This document shows, piece after piece, positions 40,319 to 52,689 of a DNA stretch of 64,000 nt; position 1 is the first letter of the stretch, and every line of letters starts with the position of its first letter. The stretch covers positions 3,924,404-3,988,403 of the forward strand of contig OZ004597.1 of NCBI GenBank assembly GCA_963924555.1. The letters run 5' to 3'. The notes beneath the pieces are model-generated. The model did no database searches, was not told the DNA's origin, and saw only the letters and a program-made list of their open reading frames with translations. Source of the DNA: Crambe crambe (Eukaryota; Porifera; Demospongiae; Poecilosclerida; Crambeidae). The position numbers and the translations under genes are program-made.

Positions 40319-41708
40319 ATGACGTCATCATGTAATTCCCATTGCTGGGTGTGTGATGATTGTGGAGGCCTCTATTTTTTGAAAGACATAAACATTCACC
40401 ATGCTCCAGAAAATTCCAGTAAGCCCCAATGGCTTAAAGTAGATGATGGATTCATTGGAATATATGCTGGATTTAGTGGTGTGGTTTGTGGAATCAAGAA
40501 TTCTGCTCTCCACTTCAGAAGAGGAATTACCCACACGAACCCTATGGGCACAGAGTGGTTGGACTACATGTGTGATGTCACAAAGGTTATGATTGGGACA
40601 CGGTGCATAGTTCGTGAATCCTCAAAAAGAACTCTGCATTCAGCAACCATAAATATCTACTCTCCTGCAGAACTGCTGGACTGGAAATTTGTACCACATC
40701 CAGATAATACAAGTAGTTTATGTTGTACTGTTGCTGATAATGACAGATTATATACTGTAGTTGGTCCAGGAGAAATTTTCTGCTATGAGTTGTTGACTGG
40801 TGATCCACAATGGAAATTAGTCATGGGGCCTCCCCCAGTAATGGCAAGCAGTAGTGGACTTTTAACTGAGTTGTGGCGGAGTATCTGGAATGTGAGTCGT
40901 GAGCAAGAGAGGTTTAGCATTATCAGTGCTGGCATGCACTCCATATGGTGTCTGAAGGATGACAGGAATGATATATGGCAGTTAGTTGTCAGTCAATTGA
41001 ATGCTGAAATCAAACTAAACTGGATGAAGTCAACAGTAGCACTCAATGACCAGGAAAAGATTATTTCATTTTCATCTAGTAGATCTAATATAAATGTGGT
41101 ACATTTAATTTGTAAGGAGAAAGAATGTTATAAACTTGTATCTTGCTCCATTAATGCAAACAAGCGAGTTGAATCTTCCCTTCCAGTCAATCATCCTTGC
41201 ACATCCATAGCAATTTCCTCTACTGAAAATTCTGTTGTTAAAGAAGAACATGTGTGCTGTGAAGATGGAACCTGCTTCTTTTGTGTAGGTGTTGTCGAAT
41301 CTTCCTTCCATCACAATATAAATTTACGAAAGCGAACAAATGTGGACTATAATCATGTTCCTGCACAGAAGAAATCAAGAGAAGACGATACTGACAGTGA
41401 TTACAATGCTTCTTTACTGGATGGGATTAAATTTTCTCATAATAAGCACCTTCTAATAAACAAAGTATGAGTAGCCACAGCTCTAATCTCCATAATACTT
41501 CAGAATAACTCTTACAGGTTCAAATTCCTAAAGTGCTATCTAAGGAAGAAGTGAATGAGCAGGTACATAATTGTAATTGGTCAGTTATTTTAGCTTATAG
41601 TGATTTTTCTGCTCAGTTTTTCTACAGCTTTTCATTGGAAAATCGCTATGTCAGCTAACAGTCCAGCCAATGGTATTGCCACACTTGGAGTCCTTGAAAC
41701 ACCTCTAA
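40319..41708 (+). CDS. tectonin/beta-propeller-like protein
   Basis: Three exons: 40319-41464, 41518-41562 and 41628-41708. All phase 0, 1272 nt, 423 residues. It starts MTSSCNSHCWVCDDCGGLYF and has repeated W/G-rich beta segments (GFIGIYAGFSGVVCGI, LYTVVGPGEIFCYELLTGDP, SIISAGMHSIWCLKDD). This pattern fits tectonin (TECPR) propellers. A Lys/Arg-Asp stretch (RKRTNVDY...KKSREDDTDSD) precedes a short helical end, LPHLESLKHL. No signal peptide or TM segment. Function unknown; TECPR proteins act in autophagy and membrane trafficking. Stopping at the first in-frame TGA (41468-41470) would lose the last 41 residues; the splice to 41518 is preferred because the phase is clean. Confidence 0.65.
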
Positions 41709-42010
41709 TCACAATCAGCCATGCCAGATAATCAACCTTGGCATACTGTGTGTGCTTCTCACTATAATCTTGAGTAATAATTATGTTAATAAAATCAGTG
41801 CCAGATTGGTGCTATTTTGAACATAAAGACTTCTTTATTTGGAGGTTCTGCTTTACACAATACAATAATTATCATTTCATAATGAACAAAACAATAATGG
41901 GTACTCGCAAGAATGAATCAGGAACTAGTTTCAATAATTTGATACATGAATGAGGATGGAACAGGTTAAAAATTGCATGAATGAATGATGGTTTTAGTGT
42001 GCACATTGAT
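41709..42010. other. convergent intergenic region
   Basis: About 300 bp between the stop codons of the tectonin-like and CNK genes. AATAAA-like sequence (AATAAAA near 41788) could serve the plus-strand gene. Nothing else seen. Confidence 0.55.
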
Positions 42011-45000
42011 TTAGAGTTCATCATCTGAAGCTTCTGTTAAAAAAAAAAAAGACATAATACTCAGCATACCAGAAAAATTGCAGTAACTCACCTATGGTTC
42101 CTGATACAGCTGTCAAGTCATGTTGGTCATCAGGCTCAGTGGCCCCTCTTAAACTTTCCATCCAGCTGTATATAAAATACATGCACAGGGAATTATCTTC
42201 TGGGATCTAGTTACCCTTTACCAACCCAAAGGTCTCTAGACCATACTGATAAGCACAGTCAATAGTAATGTAGTGGTCTACATTGAGGTTTTAGACTAGT
42301 CAAATTAATGTGCAAAAGAAAATGAAGACAGATAGCTGGACTAGTCTCACTTGCCAGACCTATACATATAGTTGCTGAACCTAAGAAAGAATAAAGCACA
42401 CCTGCAATCTAGATCGACTTATTTCAAGGTTAAACTATTAATTCCTATAACAAAAGCAGGGAATAAAATATATTTAAATACTAGGGGCAACCATTACATC
42501 CATAGTCCACTGTGTGTGTAAAAAAAAATAAGCTGAACTTTTCTGTTGCAAATCAACTCCTTGCACTAGGTTCCTAACAAGTGAGGAAGTCAACTTGGTA
42601 GAAAATGCATATGGAGGAAATTTACCTACAACAGGAAACACTTCCGGAAAAACTCATCACAATTAAAATACTAATTATCCCATCTACTAGTACTACAACA
42701 GTAAAAAACATGGTAACTCTATACAAGCTTCCCCAATAGTTGCTGCTGGCAAGTAGCTAAGAATGCACACCTTGTCATATCATCTGAAGTCTCTGTTTGG
42801 AAATAATATGTTCTGGCACCTTGCCGTGATGCCTTGAAAGCACTACAGACGAATAAAAAAATACAATCATCAGCACTTGGTCAGAAAAATGCTATGTTCA
42901 TGAAAACAGACAACTTGAGGTACTTCTTTCTTTCATTATTATATAAAACATGGGATACTAGAACAATAAGACAGACTTGTACCAGATACATAAGATATAA
43001 CTATCACAAAAGAAAGTTCTTTGACATTATATGGAAGAGTTACAAGTTGCTGGCTACTATGATGCAACAGGGAAATGGACCAACATTGAGGGAACCTTTT
43101 AAGTGTCAACTCTGAATTCCAGTCTTAATAAAGGTTATTAATTTCAAAGGTATCTTCTGAAGATGGCTTCAGGAATGGTTGAAAGCACACATTGATAACC
43201 CGAATGATGAGTCAATATTGACATTTTCGCTTGCAGATATTGGCACTGTAGGAACTGTGTTACATTGGAATCAAAAGTGATCTGGTTCCACTATTATAAC
43301 TATGCATGCAGGCCAACCAGTACTCCACTATAATTATACTTACTATTTTTTCTTTGACTCTGGAGATGGTTCAATGGTGTATCCTACCATATCTACAATG
43401 CCCAGAGCTGTAATGTCCTGAAACGAAATAAGAGATGCTCATAAAGCAACACATTTTCAGAATACTTACAAAGGCAGTTTTATAATAGTAGAGCTTCTTG
43501 TCCTTCAGAACAAACCATCTCTTTCTCCAGTTCTTGGGAGTGAATCCTGAGCCACCTAGTTTAAACATGAATCCTTCCCTTTCTACATCTTTGAGCTGAA
43601 AGCAAGGCACCATCAAAGCGGGATTGGATGCTTTCTTTCCGCCAACAATCTGAATCACAAATATCAGTGATCATGCCTGTCTAGAGCAATGTATAGGTTC
43701 ATTGCTGCATTGTTGCTACATTACACTGATTTGCAGGTCAGTTATCACAAAAAAGGTTGTCAATTTGCAGCACAAAACCAACATAAATTGGCTTGATCTT
43801 TTTTGACAACCACCTGCAATCAGTGTAACACACACAAGAAACATACCTCAGTGTTGGACGACACAGTTACTTGTTTAGCAGCTGCAGGAGAGAGAAAGAA
43901 TAATGAATACTGTAGGTAGTCACTAGCATTCCAGGCTTTTTCAGAAAGCTGGTAGCATTACTGCAATTTATGGACTCTCTCTACAGGGTTTACATTAATT
44001 AAGGGGCTATTTCTGAAATCTAAGACTTACTTGTCTTCAAGATAGTTCATGTGATAACCTCATAATGCAAAACTACTTGTTTAGCAATACTGTATTATCA
44101 TTGTCATGTAAGACTACAGAATAGTTACCATAGTGAGCCAGCTAGCAACAATAGTCACTACATTCCCTTTTACAGTTGTGTCTTAGTCATGAAAATGTTG
44201 ACATTGTATGTCCAAATAATAACTGAGCAGGGTAAATGCAAACAAGCTGAACCATAATAATGCTTGCTTGACAAAGACATTTAGACAGGACTGGCTGGTC
44301 AAGAGACATATACACAACCCTTCACTACATAATAAAAGTGCTCTCTCCTGGCACCATGCGCTGTACACAGAGACTGGTGAATCATAACTGCTATTTAAGA
44401 CATTGAAGGAGGCCATAGGCAGTGAGTGGCACAACCCTGAAAGCTATTTTGCGTGCAACAGAACCTGACAACACCAAATTCAATTAACAGCACTTGATTG
44501 GTACACAACCCTTGAAAGAGAACTTGTTAAGTGCTGTCTGCCCATAATAACAACCTCCATGCTCCATGCCTTACTCAACACAGTAACATTACTTACTTTG
44601 ACCTCCTATTGTGATTTCTTGACATTCTGAGAAAACAGCTTTGTTCTAAAAAGAGAGAAAGAGAGTATAAAATTAACCTTCAAATATCACCAAACTTTTA
44701 TGGGCCATAAACTCGGCCTAATATATAACAAACCTCACTAAGGGTACAAAGTATAAACCCACATAGAGCAAGACAACTCCTACACTACAAAATGAATTAC
44801 ACCATGGGTACTTGAAACATGCATGTTCGATATTACTATATTAGGTCCAGCAGATTGATTAGGGGTGACCAAGTTGGGCTTTCTCTGTAAACACTATGTT
44901 TACTTCATTCTTTTTTATCTATGTTCAGGGAGACTGATAGACAATCTTCCAACAACGGAAGTCTCTGGTTACTCCAGTTTTCACAATATAGCTTTCCCTA

Positions 45001-48000
45001 ATATCCACTTGTGTACAAGTGGCCTGACATGACCCCATATCACTATGAAACTAATAATAATCATTAATTTGTATGTGCAAGAACTTTCAATGTTGGTTTG
45101 AGATATAAATTAAATATAAACTAAATGGCCTTTATAATTACTCGACATACCTTGTCGACTGTCTCATCTCCACCATCTTCAGAGTCAAGTCATAAAACAG
45201 ACATAATACAAAGTGTAAACTCAAGGAGAGAAAATTTTTAATATGCAACATCATTGGCAGGAGCACATACATGCTCTTGCTTGCTTAGAGTATAAAGATA
45301 TCTCCACCTTAGTTTTAAGTCTCCACATAATCTATCAAGTATGCTGCCAGTTAACTTCTTACCAGCTGCTCCACTTCTTACGAATTGAGCTGAATAATAG
45401 GAAAGTTTCTCTTTCTTCAAAGGTTGACTACTCTGAAGTACTTGCATTCTTGCGAATCGATAACTATGGCTACTAGTAACACTCCACTAAACTTCACTAT
45501 GATCTGACTGCATAATTGCCAGCTTATATAATAGTATAGTAACCACAGGAAATGACATCATAATCAGACAAGCAGTCAATTATGTACACACACTTCCTCT
45601 AGTTGCTACACACTGTAGGTAGCTATGAAAACATATAAGCCAAGCACATAATCAATATCCAGTGTACATGGAAGGTTATTTACTTCAATACAGACAACAA
45701 TTAAAAATGTTCATGGTCTTGCTCAATGCTTTAAGATGTTCATGGTCTTGCTTGATGCTTTAAGATGTTCATAATCCACATACCAGAAAGGGTTAACTAA
45801 TGTGGGTATAGATACTAAGGCTTCCATCCTTTAATAAGTTCCCCTTTTAGAACAAGCCTTAGTACCTTATAAAGGAACTCTGTACTAAGGAAGCCATTTT
45901 TTGCTCATCATCAATTTATTGTCCTATAGGTGTTACACTTCTTGTTACAAAAAGTAGCCGATATCCTCATATATCCTGAATGAATGAGACTATAGCTGGT
46001 GCTCTAAGAACTTTTAGAGTGAGTCCTGGTGGTACAGACCAAGGAGTAACTACATTCATAAACACGAAGGCCTTCCCAGGGGATCATATACCCTATTAAA
46101 TTTTAGGCATCCAATTAAGAGAGGATCAATCCCCTGGATATATTTAAATACTGCAATATCACAGGATATGAATAAATATTTAAATAACAATAATGACCAG
46201 CAGTACCATTCTAATGAAAAGCACTAAAGTGATAACCCTCAGCACACACATAAGGCACAGTGTCTGCTGTTATATGCACATCCAGCTACTGTTGATTGCT
46301 GGGGGAACCTGACAGACTACTGTAAGAAGCAAATATAATACCAATAGCTAGTAGATGAGTAGGTAATGACCAACAAACATACAATAGTGAGTGCACATTA
46401 TGTGGAGTATTATAGGACTGCAAATCTTGCCTTCTTTTTCAGGAATAACAAAAAGCGGCTCAATTTAAACACTGAAGAGTATCATCTAGACATTGTTATG
46501 GCTGAAATTGAATTGCTACTGGCTGCATAGTCTATGTAACAGATACACACAAACACAGACAGATACACACACCAACTGAGTTCTATAACCCTTGTGCATG
46601 CGTTGAGGGTTAATAACTTGTGCAAGACAGAGCTACATACTTGAAAGCTTAACAAACAAGATGATTTCTTACCAGTTGGTAAATGGTCTTCACTCACTTC
46701 ACCTTCCCCTGGTCCATACTCTTCACTCACACCCTCTACTAAACCTGTCTTCTTATGTCTATGCTTCTGCCGAGAATTGCGCTGCCTCTTTTGATTGGCT
46801 AAATCATACACTATCATGATTTACCCATGTGAATAAGAGGTCATAATAATCACTCACTTCTTTCCTGCTCTTCTGGCTACACCAAATGAATAATAGAGAA
46901 TAATACACCATGTAGCAACTACCTATAACTCTTGGTTATTGGCTAAGGCAACCAAGACATGTGCAATTGCTCACTGAACGATAACACTTTTTTATTTTTA
47001 GTATGCACCATAATTTTCATACCTTAATAGGAATTCTTACAACCACTCCACCAATAACTTGCGTTCGATATGCAACCCTAAACATGGTAAAGATCATCAC
47101 AATCATTTGCATTCATACATTGACATGGTAAAGATCATCACAAAGATATACAACAAAAAGTGGACTTACTGAGGCATTTGGTGCTTCAAATTTTTCCCCT
47201 GTGATAAAATATTTTTAGAACCCTTTGATTATCATATACATTTTATACTTACTGTTTTGGGAGTGCCATCACTTGAAGTCCTTCTTTTTGCACGTGCTTC
47301 GTGACCACCAGATTCACTTCCATCCACTGCATCCAAAGATTCAGAGTCTCTGTCCTCTTCCAAAGAGGTTTTCTCATCAGATAAGACATGAGAGGAACCA
47401 GAGTCCTTAGAGGTCACTAGTGCCACTGCCTTCTCCCTATCAGTCAGAGGGGCACTAGACGTCCTGTGCAAGTCCAATGGTATTCTCCTATTCTTCAACA
47501 AGTTCTCCATCCCACTAAAATCTGTGTCCCCTTCAAAAGAACCCGGACTCTCAGCTATGTCATCCAGTGTGTCTTGACTGGAGCTCCGATCATCAGAGTA
47601 ATTTGATGACTGGCTGTTATTGGCTATGTGTTCATGATTCTGATTGGTCAATGAATGAGAATCACATGATTCATCATGTGATTGTTCACAAGACTCTAGT
47701 GCATCCTCCTCCCTGCTGTCCTGAGTTTCATCTCCATTGAGGACTCCATGGTTTTGTGAGGTGCCAGCATTGATTACCAAAGTGATTTCATGGCCACTTG
47801 CCTTGAGAGTCTCCATAACTTTACTTATCTCCCATCCAACCTACAACACAGCACACAACACTCTTGTCAATCTCAGAGTCTCTCTATCTCTCACTCACTA
47901 ACCACGTTCTGGTCATTGATTTGCACTATCTCTACTCCTACATAAAGCTTCCCACTCTTTGAGGCTGGACTCTGGAAAATAAAAATACACACAACACACA

Positions 48001-51000
48001 CACACACACACACAATACATAATATATACCAAGTAGTTATACCATGTAGAAAAATAATGTAATGTTTGGAGCTCATGGAGCTCTGATTTTTTGTAGCAGG
48101 AGATTAACTTTTGTAGCTTCTAGTCTAGCCAAGTTCTTGCCAACCCCTTCATTCCTGCTGCACGACTTGTGCTGTACCTTGTTGCTCTTCCCTAGGCTTT
48201 AGTTAGCACTTCATAGCATGAACTAGCTTCTCTCCTAGTTGGAAACCCTGCCCTTGCACGCAGTCATTAATTTTTTCTACTTGGTATGCGGTTGCACTTG
48301 AAACAAACAAAAAAAAAGGCAGCTCAATAGACCTAGTATAAAGGCTTTGCATGCAGCAAAATAGCATTTAGGTAATATATGGTTCCCATGACTTGACTGG
48401 CTTAAAGCCAGTGAGATTATCCGTATTAGTAAACTTGACATCAAACTATGTAGGCATATTAGGAAGACACTTACATTCAGAATAACATTGTTCACCACAA
48501 GATTCCCTTGTCTGGTCCTCTGTAGGGAAAATCCCTACACACACAATGATATTATACATAAATTATCAGTATTCTTGGTACTTTATTTTGTGATCATGAG
48601 CAGTAACAAAAGTGATGAAAGCACTTTCACAAAAATCCACACACTATCAGTTCATGACCTATATAGCTGGTACCACAAGGTGTGGAGGATCTTACTATAC
48701 CACACGCAAGTTTGAAATGCATGGGATAGCAACATAGCTGCCCTTTCATGGGTGTCAGATTTTAAAATTAATCCCACAGCTTTCATAAGATCTCTTAAAC
48801 CCCCATCAATGCAAAGGAAACCTATCAGCAAACCCATTATGTGGTTTGGGTCATTATAGTACTCATGTGGTATGGATGAACAACTATAGTGTGTGTCACA
48901 TGTGCTTACCAGCCCCAAGTCTTCTTTTGGTTGCAGTTTCACTGTCAGCAATTGGATGGGCTCCATAGAAGAAATGTTTTGAGGATGCATCATGACCGCA
49001 GTACAATTGAGGATCGCACGACACTATCAAATGATACAAGCATTATTTCAGGCAATGAATGCTCATGCAAAACACACTCATCAGAGGATCAGAGAGTGAC
49101 CAAGGATTCCCTCACCCCTTTCCAGGGGGATATTCCTATATTCCTATTATTATATGTAAAATGTGGCAACCAACTTTTTTTCTTCTTCGATCTTTTTAAA
49201 AAAAAAGATCTATTCCTCATGCAAAGAGAAACATTGTTGAGAGTGCAACATAACAGCAGTAACTTACCGTATCCAGCATCTGTGCACTATCATAGTCATC
49301 TTGCTATACATAAGCAATACACAACATTAATGGCAAGTATAATGGTAGTGTACTGTAAAGTCCCTATAAATGTTCCACTGCCATTATGATAGAATTCGAA
49401 ATACACACAAAGAGGTTCCCTTGAGTATGCACACACTCACCAATATACTGGCAAGGTCCAGTCCACTACTTAGCATCTTAGTCCTGAAGCTATTATAGTC
49501 GTCCACCAAGCTGGAAGGATTCCGATCCAGCCAGCTTAGTAACAGCTTTGCAGCCATCATTACTCCTGATGTAGTTTCCATCCGTGTAAGAATTGCAGAT
49601 GTCTCCATATCTTCACTAGACTGCTTCTTTTTGCGAGAAGTGTTAAGTGCATTGATTAGCTGAGAAGTCTTTTTGGAGAGGTTGCTGGCCAAGGATAAAG
49701 TCAAGTCATGTGTGCGACCTTTTTCCTATATGGAGATTGATACATACAGGGTTATCAGCCAATAATACACCCTAGAGTGGGTGTGGCTTACACCACAGTT
49801 AGCATGGCAGAGTCTGTGATATTATAGATCTTGCAGAAGTGATTCTAGCTATTATAGCTTACATGCTGGCCTCATATCCAGGCACATTCTACATTTGAGT
49901 ATTGCCTAACATTGGCATGATTCTTTTGTGGTGGAGTTAACAAGTGCAAAATGGGCATGTGTGAAATTCCACAAAAAAATAATAACATACCAAAAAAAAA
50001 AGAGACATGTTTCTTCCCTGCGGTTACCACAGAGCTTCACTGCCTCTAAAGTACCTTCATCCTTCTCCATGCTATTAACTTAGAGCGCCTAACTCTACTT
50101 CGTTTTGGACTGCAAATCAAGTCACCAAATTGACGATCTTTACCATACAATCTAAGAATACGTGCAAGCAGAGTTCTTTAGCTTTCCCACCTGTAGCAGC
50201 AAGCCTTGATTGCTGACAGAGATGAGACTTTGCTAACCAGTGTGTACAGCCATTATGTGGTTCAGGTGAGTACTAGTCAGCTTTAACTGTCATCGGTATT
50301 AAGCAGCTAGGTCTGCTTGCATTATGGAAATGTTTCCCCAGCTTCAATAATCTGTGACTTGGAACACTAGTGAGAGTAGAGTTGTGCTTCCTGACCTTTC
50401 ACCTGTTTACTTACTAGCAAAATATAATTATTGCCTCAACAGCTTCTCTCTGTGACACATCTGTAATGTGTAAATATGCATAAGCTGTTTTTTTTCTTGT
50501 GGTTGACTCTCGAAGAAAAAAATGCGAAAATTACGATGGGTGTGTAATCTGTAATGGTAGCAAGGTCATCCACCGAGGGACCCGGTATCAGACCCTCCTG
50601 TTCATGCTGGATCACAGTGCTATACTTGTACTGACACTTCTTTTATAGTTTGAGAAAGAAATGCTCTATTTCTTAACTCCTAAAGCTTTAGTAGTGAGGT
50701 CCATCTCTCATCGCTTACACATTTTGTTGCTCATTTGCAATAAACTTACCAAAGTAGAGAGGAGTTCCACAGCTTCTAGTAACAGTTCTTGGTGGCCAAC
50801 AGGAGTCACCTGTATACACAATAAGGGAATGATTTCATTTTTGGCACTGTTTCCTCATATCTTTCCCCTCAATGAATGGATCAATAGTCTCAATGATCGT
50901 GTTATGAATACACAAGTCATCACACCATATGCAACAAAGGGGAAGTTATATATATATATAGGAATTGTCATCATAAAACAAATCAGTTCCATGTGTGATG

Positions 51001-51550
51001 GGGTAGCTATTTAAAATTATTCAGATTCAATCAAAGAATAATTTGCGGGCAGAAAAGCTAGGATCAAGTTGCATAAATTTTTTTCTCTATATTAAACAGC
51101 ACCACAAGTATTCAGGACAGTAAAGTAGCAACCAGTGCAGCTTCTTGGCAGACAACAACAGCACTGGAGTGATAGCTCTTCAGTTCTCCAATACCAGGTG
51201 TGGTTTACAATAACGAAACAATGTACTAACACTCAATATAAACAAAACATCAGTGATTGGAAACCAATACCAAATCTGACTGTAAGCCTAATCTAAAACC
51301 AAACTGTCACAGATTCCTTTTTGAATGCACATGGAAAATATTGGACTCGCCTTGAGTATGAGGTGGGAGTATGGTAATGGACTGCTTATACAGAGAGAAG
51401 TAGGAGTCATTATACATATTAATAGTGCAGTACTACATGTATTAACCTTGAGATATTCCAACTGCTGGTGGCTCATCTTCAGGAGATCAGAGCCACATAT
51501 GCAGTGTGCCTGGAACTGAGGTATGTGCATCTCCAAACACTCGTGCAGAC
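42011..51550 (-). CDS. CNKSR: connector enhancer of KSR (CNK): SAM-CRIC-PDZ-PH
   Basis: A scaffold of the Ras-Raf-MAPK pathway. SAM: exon from 51550 (LHECLEMHIPQFQAHCICGS) plus the exon near 50815 (VGHQELLLEAVELLSTL). CRIC: about 49700-49440 (SQLINALNTS...AAKLLLSWLDRNPSSLVDDY). PDZ: exons at 48968 (LTVKLQPKEDLGL), 48533 (GFSLQRTRQGNLVVNNVILN), 47985 (SGKLYVGVEIVQINDQNVV) and 47839 (ISKVMETLKASGHEITLVIN). A Ser/Asp-rich linker follows (47.8-47.3 kb), with small exons at 47085, 46800, 45185, 44632 and 43880. PH: 43650 (GFMFKLGGSGFTPKNWRKRW) through 42780 (AFKASRQGARTYYFQTE) and 42170 (WMESLRGAT). It ends EASDDEL, stop 42011. The first coding exon, with the SAM start and ATG, was not found; it should lie between 51.6 and 52.6 kb. 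The gene is therefore 5' incomplete as annotated. Confidence 0.88.
43720..43831. mobile_element. short foldback element
   Basis: ATTACACTGATTTGCAGGT...GGTTGTCAA is matched by TTGACAACCACCTGCAATCA...GTAACA inverted. About 110 bp with arms of about 40 bp, in a CNK intron. Confidence 0.65.
45700..45775. repeat. tandem duplication, about 30-bp unit
   Basis: Two and a half copies of ATGTTCATGGTCTTGCTYRA followed by TGCTTTAAG, in the CNK intron between 45.2 and 46.7 kb, which otherwise shows no exon. Confidence 0.8.
47083..47148. repeat. short direct duplication
   Basis: ACATGGTAAAGATCATCACA occurs twice within about 65 bp, next to a small CNK exon. Confidence 0.75.
47988..48014. repeat. (CA)n microsatellite
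   Basis: Short CA run in the CNK intron just upstream (coding sense) of the PDZ exon at 47985. Confidence 0.85.
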
Positions 51551-51584
51551 CTACATTATTCATGTTTGGAATGAGTCAAAGTCT

Positions 51585-51706
51585 ATTCGTGTTCACTTGA
51601 TACCTTTTTAACCAAATTACACGTTTTAAACATGAAAATTTAAATGTGAAATTTGATCAAAATCGAGAGAAAGTCAGAGCAGACATTAGGTATCAAGTGA
51701 ACGCAA
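51585..51706. mobile_element. small inverted-repeat element
   Basis: CGTGTTCACTTGATACCT and the inverted AGGTATCAAGTGAACGC flank about 90 bp of AT-rich DNA. It lies just 5' of the first visible CNK exon. Confidence 0.6.
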
Positions 51707-52689
51707 ATCAGTGTACATCATTTGTCCCCTACATAATAACAGAGTGCACTTTTAAATCAAGCCGATAAGTAGGTTTACTTAGTGATGAAAGTGAAAAACA
51801 GTGGCTTCTTTATGCATACTCATGAGGACTAAAATCTACATAATTATGTGTACTGAAATCAGATAGATACACATATTGATCTTCAACAGGTTTACATAGG
51901 TAGACCCCTCGGTAGACCGCTCTGAAAATGAAGCAGAAACTAGCTGCCTAAATAATTTAAGAAATTCAGTACTACATTACTACCATTCACCCATTACTAC
52001 CACTCAGCTACTCTGAAAACAACAAAAATACATATTATCAACTTTAGTGTTTATAGGATTTCTCATTTCTGGGAGTGGCTCACACTACTATTAGTGCAAC
52101 AGACAAATGTAAAATGTTCCTTATAACAGTTAAATTTACCAGTCATCCATCTTATCACATCATCAGTATCCCAGCTGGAAACCTGCTTGTATATGAGAGT
52201 ATCTTCATCCATTTACACTGCTGCTTGCTTTCTGTCTCTAAGCGAGGACTCACACTAGACTAATACCATACAGTTTGTCTACCAAAGGTAGTCCCACTAG
52301 CCAGCCGTAATATTCTGGCTGGCTCGCGAAACTATCAATATGCTACACTACAGAGATTTACTTCTTCTCTCCCGGTCCCCCAGCTGGTATGGCACAAGCT
52401 CGTGGGATGCCCTGACGTAATGGGTTTTTTTTTTTTTTTTTTTTTTTGCTCAAAAAATAAAAAATGTGACGTTAGGTCATGAGACTGTCACAGGTTATTG
52501 GATGTAAACAATTTGCCAGCAGAGAATGGCGCTTTGTTCATGATCGGGAATTGACTGCCATTCGCGCGGTACCTTATGAATTCAGCTGCTAGAAGGACTC
52601 TACACAAATTCAACTCTTCATAGCAGTAGCCGAGCAAATACGTGGAGGATATCAGTGGAGATATCTACAGCTCTATCTCTAGCTAAGCT
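51707..52689. promoter_or_regulatory. divergent region between CNK and the eIF4E-like gene
   Basis: It contains a T23 run (52425-52447). It must also hold the missing first CNK exon and both promoters, if the genes are divergent as modelled. No exon could be placed with confidence. Confidence 0.4.

Noticed and set aside
42834..43115. 93-codon open frame between CNK exons
   Set aside because: Low-complexity AT-rich reading on the opposite strand with no supporting motif.
51130..51215. Possible CNK exon reading IGELKSYHSSAVVVCQEAAL
   Set aside because: It would break the SAM domain, which joins directly from the 51550 exon to VTPVGHQELL near 50815.
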